Below are positions 54,525-61,881 of a DNA stretch of 61,881 nucleotides, in pieces. This stretch comes from Aliiroseovarius subalbicans (GTDB taxonomy: Bacteria > Pseudomonadota > Alphaproteobacteria > Rhodobacterales > Rhodobacteraceae). A program made the position numbers and the translations under genes. Position 1 is the first letter of the stretch, and each line of letters begins with the position of its first letter. Under the pieces are notes generated by a model that ran no database searches, was not told the DNA's origin, and saw only the letters and a program-made list of their open reading frames with translations. The DNA lies in contig NZ_JALBYQ010000008.1 in assembly GCF_022678625.1 (NCBI RefSeq), positions 1 to 61,881 on the forward strand. Direction: 5' to 3'.

Positions 54525-55540
54525 CCACGACACGGGTGACATCGCAACAGGTTGCCGAACGCGCGGGCGTCAGCCAGTCGGCGGTAAGCCGGGTGTTCAC
54601 CCCTGGCGCGTCTGCCTCGAAGAAAACCGTTGAGAAGGTGCGCAAGGCGGCGGCCGATCTGGGCTATCGCCCCAATGTTCTGGCCCGCGCGATGGTATCG
54701 GGGAAAAGCCGGATCATCGGGTTGATCGTGGCCTATCTGGAGAACCAGTTTTATCCCGAGGCGCTGGAGAAACTGTCGAACGAGCTGCAGCAACGTGGCT
54801 ATCACGTGCTGATCTTCCTGGCCGAGCAAACCGCCGAAAATATCGATTCCGTGATTGAGGAAATCCTGGATTATCAAGTGGATGGTATCATCGCAGCCTC
54901 GGTCGCCATGTCTTCGGACCTGTCGGAACGGTGCCGCGCCGCGGGGGTGCCGATGGTGCTGTTCAACCGAAGCCAGGACGATGCGAACATGTCCGCGGTG
55001 ACGTCGGACAATTACGCGGGCGGGCGTAAGGTGGCCAAGTTCCTGCTGGCCGCCGGACACCGCAAGATCGGCCATATCGCCGGCTGGGAAGGCGCCTCGA
55101 CCCAGCGCGACCGCGAAGCGGGGTTCATCTCGGCCCTGGCAGAAGCAGGTATCGCCCTGCATTCGCGCGCCGAAGGGGACTTCGCGATGGACAAGGCCGC
55201 CGAAGCCACCCGCAAGATGTTTGCGGTCGACCCGCCCGAGGCCGTGTTCGTGGCCAACGACCACATGGCGATGGCCGTCATGGACACGCTGCGGTTTGAG
55301 CTGGGCCTCAAGGTGCCCGGGGACGTGTCGGTCGTCGGCTACGATGACGTGCCCGCGGCCGGGTGGCCCGCCTATGACCTGACCACCGTGCGCCAACCGG
55401 CCAACCGCATGGTTGCGGACACGATCGAGATCCTTCTCGATCAGATCGAAAACAATCAAGACGACCCACGTCGGATCGCCATTGACGGACCCCTGATTGT
55501 ACGTGGGTCCGCCAAAATACCAGAAGGATGGACCACATGA
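54521..55540 (+). CDS. LacI-family transcriptional regulator
   Basis: This 339-residue repressor has the N-terminal HTH (VTSQQVAERAGVSQSAVSR, about 6-24), hinge helix YRPNVLARAM (49-58) and a periplasmic-binding-protein-like effector domain. It is coded inside the operon, overlapping the SDR upstream and the NTF2 gene downstream by 4 bases. It is the obvious candidate to bind the two operators at 43845-43912, so the operon would be autoregulated and induced by a pathway compound. Confidence 0.93.
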   Translation: MTTTRVTSQQVAERAGVSQSAVSRVFTPGASASKKTVEKVRKAAADLGYRPNVLARAMVSGKSRIIGLIVAYLENQFYPEALEKLSNELQQRGYHVLIFLAEQTAENIDSVIEEILDYQVDGIIAASVAMSSDLSERCRAAGVPMVLFNRSQDDANMSAVTSDNYAGGRKVAKFLLAAGHRKIGHIAGWEGASTQRDREAGFISALAEAGIALHSRAEGDFAMDKAAEATRKMFAVDPPEAVFVANDHMAMAVMDTLRFELGLKVPGDVSVVGYDDVPAAGWPAYDLTTVRQPANRMVADTIEILLDQIENNQDDPRRIAIDGPLIVRGSAKIPEGWTT

Positions 55541-56511
55541 AGGGGTTTGACCCTAAGTTCACCGATTTCCCGGATTACATCCTGAAAATCACCCGCGAGA
55601 TTTGGGAAGATCGTGGCATCGCCACGCTTAACCATTACTACACCGATGACATCCCGATGCGGTTCCCCGAAGGTGTTTCGATCGGCAATCAGCGCACGAT
55701 GAACGGCACCCTGGCCACGCTGGCCGAGTTCCCGGATCGCGAGCTGATGGGTGAGGACGTGATCTGGTCGGGCAACGAGGACGAGGGCTTTCTGTCCTCG
55801 CACCGCATCCTGACGATGGGCACCCATACCGGCGGCGGCTATTTCGGCCCGGCCACCGGCAAGCGGTTCGTGATCCGCGCCATCGCCGATTGCGCCGCGA
55901 TCAATGACCAGATCAACGACGAATGGCTGATCCGCGACGTGGCGGGCCTGGTGAAACAGCTGGGCATGAAGCCCAAGAAGTTCGCCCGCGACCTGATCCG
56001 GCGCGAGGGCGGCCCGGCCAATTGCGTCAAGCCCTTCTGCCCCGCCGTCGATGTCGAGGGGCCCTATAAGGGGCGTGGCAACGACAATGAATGGGGCGCG
56101 CGGATGTCCGACATCCTGACCCGGATGATGGACAAGGATTTCGCCGTGATCCGGTCGGAATACGACCGCGCGGTGCAGACCGAGCATCCGGCCTCGACCA
56201 CGGTGCATTCCTGGGCGGACACGGAAAAACTTTGGATGGGCCTGCGCGCGTCCTTCCCGAACGCCACATTCAAGATCGAACACCAGATCGGACGTGAAGA
56301 TGCGATGCTTTCGCCGCGTGCGGCGGTCCGGTGGAGCTTGCTTGGCAAGCACGATGGCTGGGGCATGTTCGGTCAGCCCACTGGCGCTGATGTCTATGTG
56401 ATGGGCTTCACCCACGCAGAGTTTGGCCCCCAGGGGCTGCGCCGCGAATGGACGCTGTTTGACCATGTGTCGATCTGGAAGCAGATCCTGATGCAGACCG
56501 GTGCCGTCTAA
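55537..56511 (+). CDS. SnoaL/NTF2-like protein (copy E, divergent)
   Basis: This 324-residue protein is the most divergent relative. The turn GPATGKR (104-110) and the strand NDEWLIRD (127-134) with the QLG helix match copies A-D, and the second half looks like another NTF2-like domain (DMDKDFAVIRSEYDR, then PTGADVYVMGF). It lacks the WYGP and PGP.THDG motifs. Start 55537 overlaps the lacI stop; MDH three codons upstream is the alternative. It ends the overlapping chain. Confidence 0.8.
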   Translation: MKGFDPKFTDFPDYILKITREIWEDRGIATLNHYYTDDIPMRFPEGVSIGNQRTMNGTLATLAEFPDRELMGEDVIWSGNEDEGFLSSHRILTMGTHTGGGYFGPATGKRFVIRAIADCAAINDQINDEWLIRDVAGLVKQLGMKPKKFARDLIRREGGPANCVKPFCPAVDVEGPYKGRGNDNEWGARMSDILTRMMDKDFAVIRSEYDRAVQTEHPASTTVHSWADTEKLWMGLRASFPNATFKIEHQIGREDAMLSPRAAVRWSLLGKHDGWGMFGQPTGADVYVMGFTHAEFGPQGLRREWTLFDHVSIWKQILMQTGAV

Positions 56512-56659
56512 GTGGGCCTGTTTGCCTCATATCTTGATGCTAGCCCGTCTGCGCGGCGGTTTCACGCCCACCGCGCGTCCCTGCGCGCACGCCGTCTGAA
56601 CAACCGCCCTCCTGGGGCTTCGGTCTGATCCGATCCCCCCCAAACCCAAGGAGAAAGAC

Positions 56660-57622
56660 ATGAGCAATATCCAAGACCGCATCGTTCGCTATGGCGACCT
56701 GAAACCCTGCAAGACCGCCTTTATCGACGCCCATACACCGGGCTCGGACCAGAAGGAAAACTTCACCATCATCGGTGGTGGTGTGTCGGAAAGCCCTGAT
56801 CAGCACGTGCACATCACTGACCAGATCGGGTTCAACATCGGCGCGGCGGGGCAACCGCCCAAATGCCGCAATTCGCTGCACACCCACACCACCGCCGAGG
56901 TGTTCTTTGTGCTCAAGGGCCGCTGGCGGTTCTTCTGGGGACGCTATGGCACTGCCGGTGAATTCGTGGCCGAGGAAGGCGACATCTTCAACATTCCCAC
57001 TGGCATTTTCCGTGGCTTTGAGAACATCGGCACCGACTACGGCATGATCATGGCTGTTCTGGGCGGGGACGATGCCGGCGGTGGCGTGACCTGGGCGCCT
57101 CAGGTGATCGAGGACGCCCGCGAACACGGGCTGGTTCTGGGCGAAAACGGCTCGCTTTACGACAGCAAGAAGGGCGAAAACCTGCCCGATGGGGTTGGCC
57201 CGATGCCGCTGTTGAGCGAGGACGAGCTGAAGGCTTTCCCCGAAGTGCCAGTCGAGGGCGTGATCCGCGACTATGTCGCCCGCTATTGGGATCTGATTGC
57301 GCTGGCTGGTGACAAGCCTGCGAAGGTGATCGGCGAAGACGCGCTGCTGCGCGACAGGCCTGGGTTCGAGGTTGATTTCCTGACCCGAGGCTCGATCGCC
57401 GACGAGATGCACAGCCACGACAAGCCAACGGTTCTGATGCCGATGCGCGGCCATTGGAAGCTGCGCTGGGACGGCGGGGAAACCGTTCTGAACCCCGGTG
57501 ACACCTGCCTGATCAACCCCGGCGAAGCGCATGCCCTTGCGCCCTCGATGACCGGAGAGGCGAGCCTGTATCGCGTTCGCACGACGGACGATCCGGCGGG
57601 CCTGACCTGGTCCGGACGCTAA
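56660..57622 (+). CDS. Bicupin protein
   Basis: This 320-residue protein has two cupin barrels. The first has the metal motif with His74, His76 and Glu80 (NSLHTHTTAEVFFV). The second has HSH (in DEMHSHDKP) but a proline/valine where the glutamate is expected, so only the first site may hold metal. It resembles gentisate-dioxygenase-like and isomerase-like bicupins. It follows a 148-base gap that could hold its own promoter (GGAGAAAG binding site at the start). The reaction is unknown. Confidence 0.85.
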   Translation: MSNIQDRIVRYGDLKPCKTAFIDAHTPGSDQKENFTIIGGGVSESPDQHVHITDQIGFNIGAAGQPPKCRNSLHTHTTAEVFFVLKGRWRFFWGRYGTAGEFVAEEGDIFNIPTGIFRGFENIGTDYGMIMAVLGGDDAGGGVTWAPQVIEDAREHGLVLGENGSLYDSKKGENLPDGVGPMPLLSEDELKAFPEVPVEGVIRDYVARYWDLIALAGDKPAKVIGEDALLRDRPGFEVDFLTRGSIADEMHSHDKPTVLMPMRGHWKLRWDGGETVLNPGDTCLINPGEAHALAPSMTGEASLYRVRTTDDPAGLTWSGR

Positions 57623-57647
57623 TTTGAAACTCTGTGAGGAGCCCATT

Positions 57648-58772
57648 ATGACACGCATCAAAACAACCCATGTGGGCTCCTTGCCACGCAGCCAGGACGT
57701 GGTGGATTTCATTTTCGCCCGTGAAAATGAAACCCCCTATGACCCGGCGGCGTTTGACGCCTGCATGACAGACGCGGTGTCCGACACCGTGCGCAAACAG
57801 GTGGACGCGGGGATCGACATCGTCTCGGACGGAGAGACGTCCAAGATCTCTTATGCCACTTACGTCAAGGACCGTTACACCGGCTTTGGCGGCGACAGCC
57901 CGCGCAATGCGCCCGCTGATCTGAAGATGTTTCCGGGCTTTCTGGAGCGTCTGGCCGATGACGGTGGCACACCGCAATACGCCCGGCCGATGTGCGTGGG
58001 CGAGGTGCGCTCAAAGGGCCAGGGCGAACTTGAAAAGGACATCGCGAACCTCAAGGCGGCGATGGCAGAACAGGGCGCCGAGCGGGGCTTCATGAACGCC
58101 GCCAGCCCCGGTGTGATCTCGCTGTTTCTGCAGAACGATTACTACAAATCGCGCGAGGCATACTTGGCGGCGCTGGCCGACGCGATGAAGACGGAATACG
58201 AGACCATCGTGGCGTCCGGGCTGGATCTGCAACTGGATTGCCCGGACCTTGCCCTGTCGCGCCACATGCTGTTCACCGACCTGACGGATGACGAGTTCCT
58301 CAAGGTCGCGAACATGCATGTCGAGGCGCTGAACCATGCGTTGTCTGACGTGCCGGCCGACAAGGTGCGCGTGCATATCTGCTGGGGCAATTACGAGGGT
58401 CCGCATTGCTGTGACATCCCGATGTCGAAGATGTTCGATACGCTGATGGCGACGAAATCGCGCTATGTGCTGTTTGAAACCTCGAATCCGCGCCACGGCC
58501 ATGAATGGGCCACCTTCCGTGATCGCAAGGGCGACATTCCCGACGACAAGGTTCTGGTGCCCGGCGTGGTCGACACCACGACCAATTTCGTTGAACACCC
58601 CGAGCTGGTAGCGCAGCGGATCGAACGTTTCGCCGATATCGTCGGGGCAGAGCGCGTGATCGCCGGGTCGGATTGCGGCTTTGGCACCTTCGCAGGCTTC
58701 GGCGCGGTCGACCCCGACATTGCCTATGCCAAATTGTCGGCCCTGTCCGAAGGCGCGGCGCTGGTCAAATGA
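57648..58772 (+). CDS. MetE C-terminal-like zinc enzyme (methyl- or alkyl-transferase family)
   Basis: This 374-residue protein belongs to the cobalamin-independent methionine synthase C-terminal/epoxyalkane:CoM transferase family. The zinc ligands His243, Cys245 (HICWGNYEG), Glu277 and Cys343 (GSDCGFGT) are all present. Without an N-terminal MetE domain it cannot be the housekeeping synthase, so transfer or removal of a methyl/alkyl or thiol group from a pathway compound is inferred. Start 57648 follows GAGGAG. Its stop overlaps the hydrolase gene. Confidence 0.88.
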   Translation: MTRIKTTHVGSLPRSQDVVDFIFARENETPYDPAAFDACMTDAVSDTVRKQVDAGIDIVSDGETSKISYATYVKDRYTGFGGDSPRNAPADLKMFPGFLERLADDGGTPQYARPMCVGEVRSKGQGELEKDIANLKAAMAEQGAERGFMNAASPGVISLFLQNDYYKSREAYLAALADAMKTEYETIVASGLDLQLDCPDLALSRHMLFTDLTDDEFLKVANMHVEALNHALSDVPADKVRVHICWGNYEGPHCCDIPMSKMFDTLMATKSRYVLFETSNPRHGHEWATFRDRKGDIPDDKVLVPGVVDTTTNFVEHPELVAQRIERFADIVGAERVIAGSDCGFGTFAGFGAVDPDIAYAKLSALSEGAALVK

Positions 58773-59461
58773 CACCCCTGGTTCTGCTTCCCGGCATGAT
58801 GTGTGACGCGCGGCTGTTCGCGCCGCAGATCGCCGCGTTTTCGGGGCGCCGGGCCATTCTCTGCGCGCCGATCTCGGATCGATCCAGCATCGCCGAGCTG
58901 GCCGCTGACATTCTGTCCTATGCGCCCCGGCGTTTTGCGCTGGCGGGCTTGTCGATGGGGGGCATCGTGGCAATGGAAATGTTACGTCAGGCCCCCGATC
59001 GGATCGACCGTATTGCGTTTTTGGACACCAACCCCTTGGCCGAACAAGACGAGGTCAAAATTCGCCGATTGCCCCAGATGATGGCCGTTCGTGAGGGCGG
59101 ACTTGAAACCATCATGCGCGACGAAATGAAACCGAATTACCTGAGCGACGGACCCAGGCGCGATAAGGTGCTTGATTTGTGCATGGACATGGCGCTTGAT
59201 CTCGGCCCGCATGTTTTTCTGAACCAATCCCGCGCATTGATGGATCGTGTCGATCAAACACAAACGCTTCGCGTTGCGGACATGCCTGCTTTGGTCCTGT
59301 GTGGACGCCACGACGCGCTTTGCCCGGTCCAGCGCCACGAAATGATGGCCGATCTGATCCGTGGTGCAACGCTGGACATAATCGAGGGTGCAGGCCATCT
59401 GCCCACGCTTGAACAACCTGAACACACCAATGCGGCGCTCGGCCGCTGGCTGGACGCCTGA
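58769..59461 (+). CDS. Alpha/beta hydrolase
   Basis: This 230-residue serine hydrolase has nucleophile elbow GLSMGG (Ser62), Asp182 (CGRHDALCP) and His210 (GAGHLP), forming a complete triad. It would hydrolyse an ester, lactone or thioester. Start 58769 overlaps the MetE-like gene (ATGA). It is the last gene of the island; beyond it the minus-strand puuD converges, with no clear terminator. Confidence 0.92.
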   Translation: MTPLVLLPGMMCDARLFAPQIAAFSGRRAILCAPISDRSSIAELAADILSYAPRRFALAGLSMGGIVAMEMLRQAPDRIDRIAFLDTNPLAEQDEVKIRRLPQMMAVREGGLETIMRDEMKPNYLSDGPRRDKVLDLCMDMALDLGPHVFLNQSRALMDRVDQTQTLRVADMPALVLCGRHDALCPVQRHEMMADLIRGATLDIIEGAGHLPTLEQPEHTNAALGRWLDA

Positions 59462-59527
59462 ATAGCTGGCACCTTGCTGGCTATGCTGGCACGGCAATGA
59501 TGGCCAGGTGGTCAAGGAAAAGTTCGC

Positions 59528-60757
59528 TTACCCGGTCGCGTCCCGGTACCAGGCAACAATCGCGGCACGGGTTTCGCGGTCCATTTCGATCGCATTGGGC
59601 GGCGGCATGGCGTGGCTGACACCCGACTGAAGATAGACCTGCTTGGCATGGCGCGCGACATCTGCTTCGGTTTCCAGCACGACCCCTTTGGGGGCCGCGA
59701 CCAGACCGTCCCAGGACGGTTCGCGGGCGTGGCACATGGAGCAGTTTCCAACCACGGCATAGAACGCCTCTTCGAACGTCTCGGTCGCCACGAATTTCTC
59801 TTCGTGCGCCGTCAAGGGACGTGCCTCAGCCTCTTCATAAGTTTCGGTGCCGCCGGCAGTCGACAACCACGCGATGGCGAGCATGAGCAAGGCGGTCACC
59901 AACCACGTCCAGTTCGGCCCGTTGCCCGTCTTGTGCATGGTGTTGAAATAGTGCCGGATCGTAACGCCGGTCAGGAAGATCAGGCTGGCGATGATCCAGC
60001 TGTACTGAGTCCCAAACGCCAGTGGATAGTGGTTCGACAGCATCAAGAACACGACCGGCAGGGTCAGGTAATTGTTGTGGGTCGAGCGCAGCTTGGCGAT
60101 CTTGCCGTATTTCGCATCCGGGGTCCGCCCGGCCATCAGGTCACTCACCACGATGCGCTGGTTCGGCATGATCTGGAAGAATACGTTGGCGGTCATGATC
60201 GTGGCGGTAAAGGCACCCAGGTGCAGCAACGCAGCCCGACCGGTGAAAATCTGGTTATAGCCCCAGGACATCAGCACAAGGATTGCGAACAGGATCAGCA
60301 TCAGGGTCGTCGGGCTATCGCCCAGCTTTGACTTGCACATCTGATCGTAGGCCAGCCAACCGATCGTCAGCGACCCACCCGAGATCACAATGCCCTGCAA
60401 GAGACTCAGCTCTGCCTTGGTCGGGTCCAGCAAGTACAGCTCCCCCCCCATCCAATAGACGATCATCAACAGGGCCGCGCCGGACAGCCAGGTGGAATAG
60501 CTCTGCCATTTGTGCCAGGTCAGGTGATCGGGCATGCTGGCGGGGGCCACCATGTACTTGACCGTGTGATAGAAGCCACCGCCGTGCACTTCCCATTCTT
60601 CGCCATGGGCGCCTTCGGGCAGGTTGGGGTTCGGCTTCAACATCAGGTCCAGCGCGATGAAGTAGAACGACGCGCCGATCCAGGCCATCGCCGTGATGAC
60701 GTGAAGCCAGCGGATACAGAATTCTACCCAATCCCACATGATAGCCAGATCGTTCAT
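59528..60757 (-). CDS. puuD: Membrane urate hydroxylase PuuD with c-type haem domain
   Basis: This 409-residue protein has an N-terminal membrane domain of about eight helices (VEFCIRWLHVITAMAWIG...) and a C-terminal cytochrome c domain with CSMCH at 339-343. This is the PuuD architecture, a membrane enzyme converting urate to 5-hydroxyisourate with electrons passed to the respiratory chain. Start 60757 has a better-spaced GGGAGA than the ATG two codons upstream. The partial uraH downstream of the regulator supports the assignment. Confidence 0.94.
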   Translation of the reverse strand: MNDLAIMWDWVEFCIRWLHVITAMAWIGASFYFIALDLMLKPNPNLPEGAHGEEWEVHGGGFYHTVKYMVAPASMPDHLTWHKWQSYSTWLSGAALLMIVYWMGGELYLLDPTKAELSLLQGIVISGGSLTIGWLAYDQMCKSKLGDSPTTLMLILFAILVLMSWGYNQIFTGRAALLHLGAFTATIMTANVFFQIMPNQRIVVSDLMAGRTPDAKYGKIAKLRSTHNNYLTLPVVFLMLSNHYPLAFGTQYSWIIASLIFLTGVTIRHYFNTMHKTGNGPNWTWLVTALLMLAIAWLSTAGGTETYEEAEARPLTAHEEKFVATETFEEAFYAVVGNCSMCHAREPSWDGLVAAPKGVVLETEADVARHAKQVYLQSGVSHAMPPPNAIEMDRETRAAIVAWYRDATG

Positions 60758-60856
60758 GCCCATTCTCCCACGATTCAGATGAATTCGATCCTAGCTGATT
60801 GGGTTTCACTCTGGTATTATTATCAAAGACCAAGCAGCATCAAAAAAAACCGAATA

Positions 60857-61783
60857 ATGTCCTATCTTGATAATATCCGCACGTTCGTTCGCGTGTATGA
60901 ACTGGGTAGCATGTCTGCCGCTGGTCGCGATTTGCGCATATCACCGGCGGTGACGTCGTCGCGAATTTCCCAACTCGAAGGGCACCTTGGCGTGCGCCTG
61001 TTTCAGCGCACGACCCGCAGCCTGTCGCCCACTGAACAGGGGAATTCCTTTTACCGCGGGGCGACTGAAATCCTGGACGCTGTCGACAATGCCGAAGCGC
61101 AGATCGTCAACATCACCGAGAACCTGAAAGGCCCGCTGTATGTCGCGGCCCCTTTGGGGCTTGGTCGGCGTCTGATTGCCCCGCAAGTGCCGAATTTCCT
61201 GACCTCCTATCCTGAGGTCAGCATTCGTCTGCGCTTGACCGACAGGCGCGTTGATCTGACCACCGAAGGTCTGGACCTGTCCTTTTTCCTTGGCCAGCCC
61301 GAAGACAGCAATCTGCGCATTCGCAAGATCGCGGATGTTCAGCGGGTGTTGTGCGCCGCGCCGTCTTATGTTGAACGGAAAGGGATGCCGGTCTCTGGCG
61401 ACGATCTGGTCGCCGATGGCCATGAGTGTCTGAGCCTGCGGTACCCCGGCGCGACCGAATTTCAGTGGCGCCTGGTGACGCCGGACGGGCCGAAACGGTT
61501 TCGTGTTGCGGGGCGGTATGAATGCGACGATGGCGACGTTCTGACCGATTGGGCGCTGGCGGGGCACGGGATCGCGATGAAGCCGGTGTTCGAAGTGGCC
61601 GAGCACCTGCGCTCGGGCGCGTTGGTCCCGGTTGCAACAGACGCGCCGCCCGAACCCATTCAGATGGCCTGCCTGTTCACACACCGGCGTATGCAGGACC
61701 CGAAAACCCGCCTGTTCATGGAATTCATGGTCGAACGGATCGGCGTGGCCATCCGGGAGTCCGATCAGGTCAGCAAAGTCTGA
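60857..61783 (+). CDS. LysR-family regulator, probably of purine degradation
   Basis: This 308-residue LysR-type protein has an HTH at about residues 3-60 (LDNIRTFVRVYELGSMSAAG, with RISQLEGHLGVRLFQR) and an effector-binding domain. It is divergent from puuD with a 99-base control region and lies head to tail against uraH. Regulation of urate breakdown is inferred from this position. Start MSYLDNIRTF at 60857 is fixed by the family N-terminus. Confidence 0.93.
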   Translation: MSYLDNIRTFVRVYELGSMSAAGRDLRISPAVTSSRISQLEGHLGVRLFQRTTRSLSPTEQGNSFYRGATEILDAVDNAEAQIVNITENLKGPLYVAAPLGLGRRLIAPQVPNFLTSYPEVSIRLRLTDRRVDLTTEGLDLSFFLGQPEDSNLRIRKIADVQRVLCAAPSYVERKGMPVSGDDLVADGHECLSLRYPGATEFQWRLVTPDGPKRFRVAGRYECDDGDVLTDWALAGHGIAMKPVFEVAEHLRSGALVPVATDAPPEPIQMACLFTHRRMQDPKTRLFMEFMVERIGVAIRESDQVSKV

Positions 61784-61881
61784 TCAGCTTCCTCTGTATG
61801 TTGCGTATCCGAACGGCGACAGCAGCAGGGGCACGTGGTAGTGGGTGTTCTCGGACATGCCGAAGCGCAGCGGGATCAGGT
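61784..61881 (-). CDS. uraH: 5-hydroxyisourate hydrolase, C-terminal end
   Basis: The last 32 codons read [20 protein letters not shown] then [11 protein letters not shown] and a stop. The terminal YRGS and [10 protein letters not shown] are the signature of the transthyretin-like 5-hydroxyisourate hydrolase, which acts directly after PuuD. The gene runs off the window end. It begins one base after the lysR stop, on the opposite strand. Confidence 0.95.
   Translation of the reverse strand, partial: LIPLRFGMSENTHYHVPLLLSPFGYATYRGS

Noticed and set aside
42769-56511. Polyketide biosynthesis cluster suggested by SnoaL-like cyclases
   Set aside because: No ketosynthase, acyl carrier protein or other polyketide genes occur; an importer and LacI control indicate catabolism.
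56512-56659. Further LacI operator before the bicupin gene
   Set aside because: A TGTTTGCC sequence is present, but no palindrome matching the pair at 43845-43912.
40741-59527. Duplicate of the tRNA-Arg 3' end as an attachment site at the far side of the island
   Set aside because: No repeat of the tRNA 3' segment was found by reading the island, so a simple integrase-mediated island is not demonstrated.

Overview
The window looks like a piece of chromosome from a marine alphaproteobacterium of the Rhodobacterales (Roseobacter group). The basis is the S10/spc/alpha ribosomal block with alphaproteobacterial-length proteins, an aap/bzt-type amino acid transporter, an ATP12-family F1-ATPase chaperone, the rpmH-rnpA-yidD...yidC-engB-argB block, a membrane urate hydroxylase, and high GC throughout the genes. 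This is an inference from gene content; no 16S rRNA gene is present.

Positions 1-14995 hold most of the ribosomal protein super-operon: tRNA-fMet (5' end cut off), rplB-rpsS-rplV-rpsC-rplP, then rpmC to rpmD, rplO-secY-adk, and rpsM-rpsK-rpoA-rplQ. The order is classical, but it is split at three points: a tRNA and terminator precede rplB, two opposite-strand genes (a 2OG-Fe(II) oxygenase-like protein and a hemerythrin-like protein) sit between rplP and rpmC, and a terminator, a small secreted protein and an inverted repeat sit between rpmD and rplO. Candidate promoters restart transcription after two of these breaks.

Positions 14995-26181 hold a LuxR-type regulator with a divergent small gene, rarA, a cytochrome c'/b561 pair, a coupled crcB-rluC-phosphatase-ATP12 operon and the four-gene aap/bzt L-amino acid ABC transporter. 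Positions 26193-36902 are almost all minus strand: sixA, a 4Fe-4S protein, a sterol-desaturase-family protein, argB, engB, a MOSC protein, yidC, an EAL protein, ttcA, a run of very small genes (two DUF1127-like paralogues and a 31-codon ORF), yidD, rnpA and rpmH. Positions 37061-40559 are a VTT membrane protein, a MerA-like flavoprotein and a histidine kinase, followed by tRNA-Arg(ACG) and about 1.1 kb of lower-GC DNA with no convincing gene.

Positions 41903-59461 are the most unusual part, an apparent catabolic island. A divergent control region with two identical, oppositely oriented LacI-type operator sites separates a minus pair (amidohydrolase and SnoaL-like protein) from a long plus-strand run: a complete sugar-type ABC importer, a GMC oxidoreductase, a histidinol-dehydrogenase-like alcohol dehydrogenase, an SDR, a LacI regulator and four more SnoaL/NTF2-like proteins, then a bicupin, a MetE-like zinc enzyme and an alpha/beta hydrolase. 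From the GMC gene to the NTF2 gene after lacI, most neighbouring genes overlap by 1 or 4 bases. Five related SnoaL-like proteins (nine predicted domains) beside an importer and three oxidoreductases suggest uptake and stepwise oxidation, rearrangement and hydrolysis of one small polyhydroxylated or sugar-like compound. The substrate cannot be read from the sequence. The window ends in purine breakdown genes: puuD, a divergent lysR regulator and the 3' end of uraH. No rRNA genes, CRISPR arrays or intact insertion sequences were seen.
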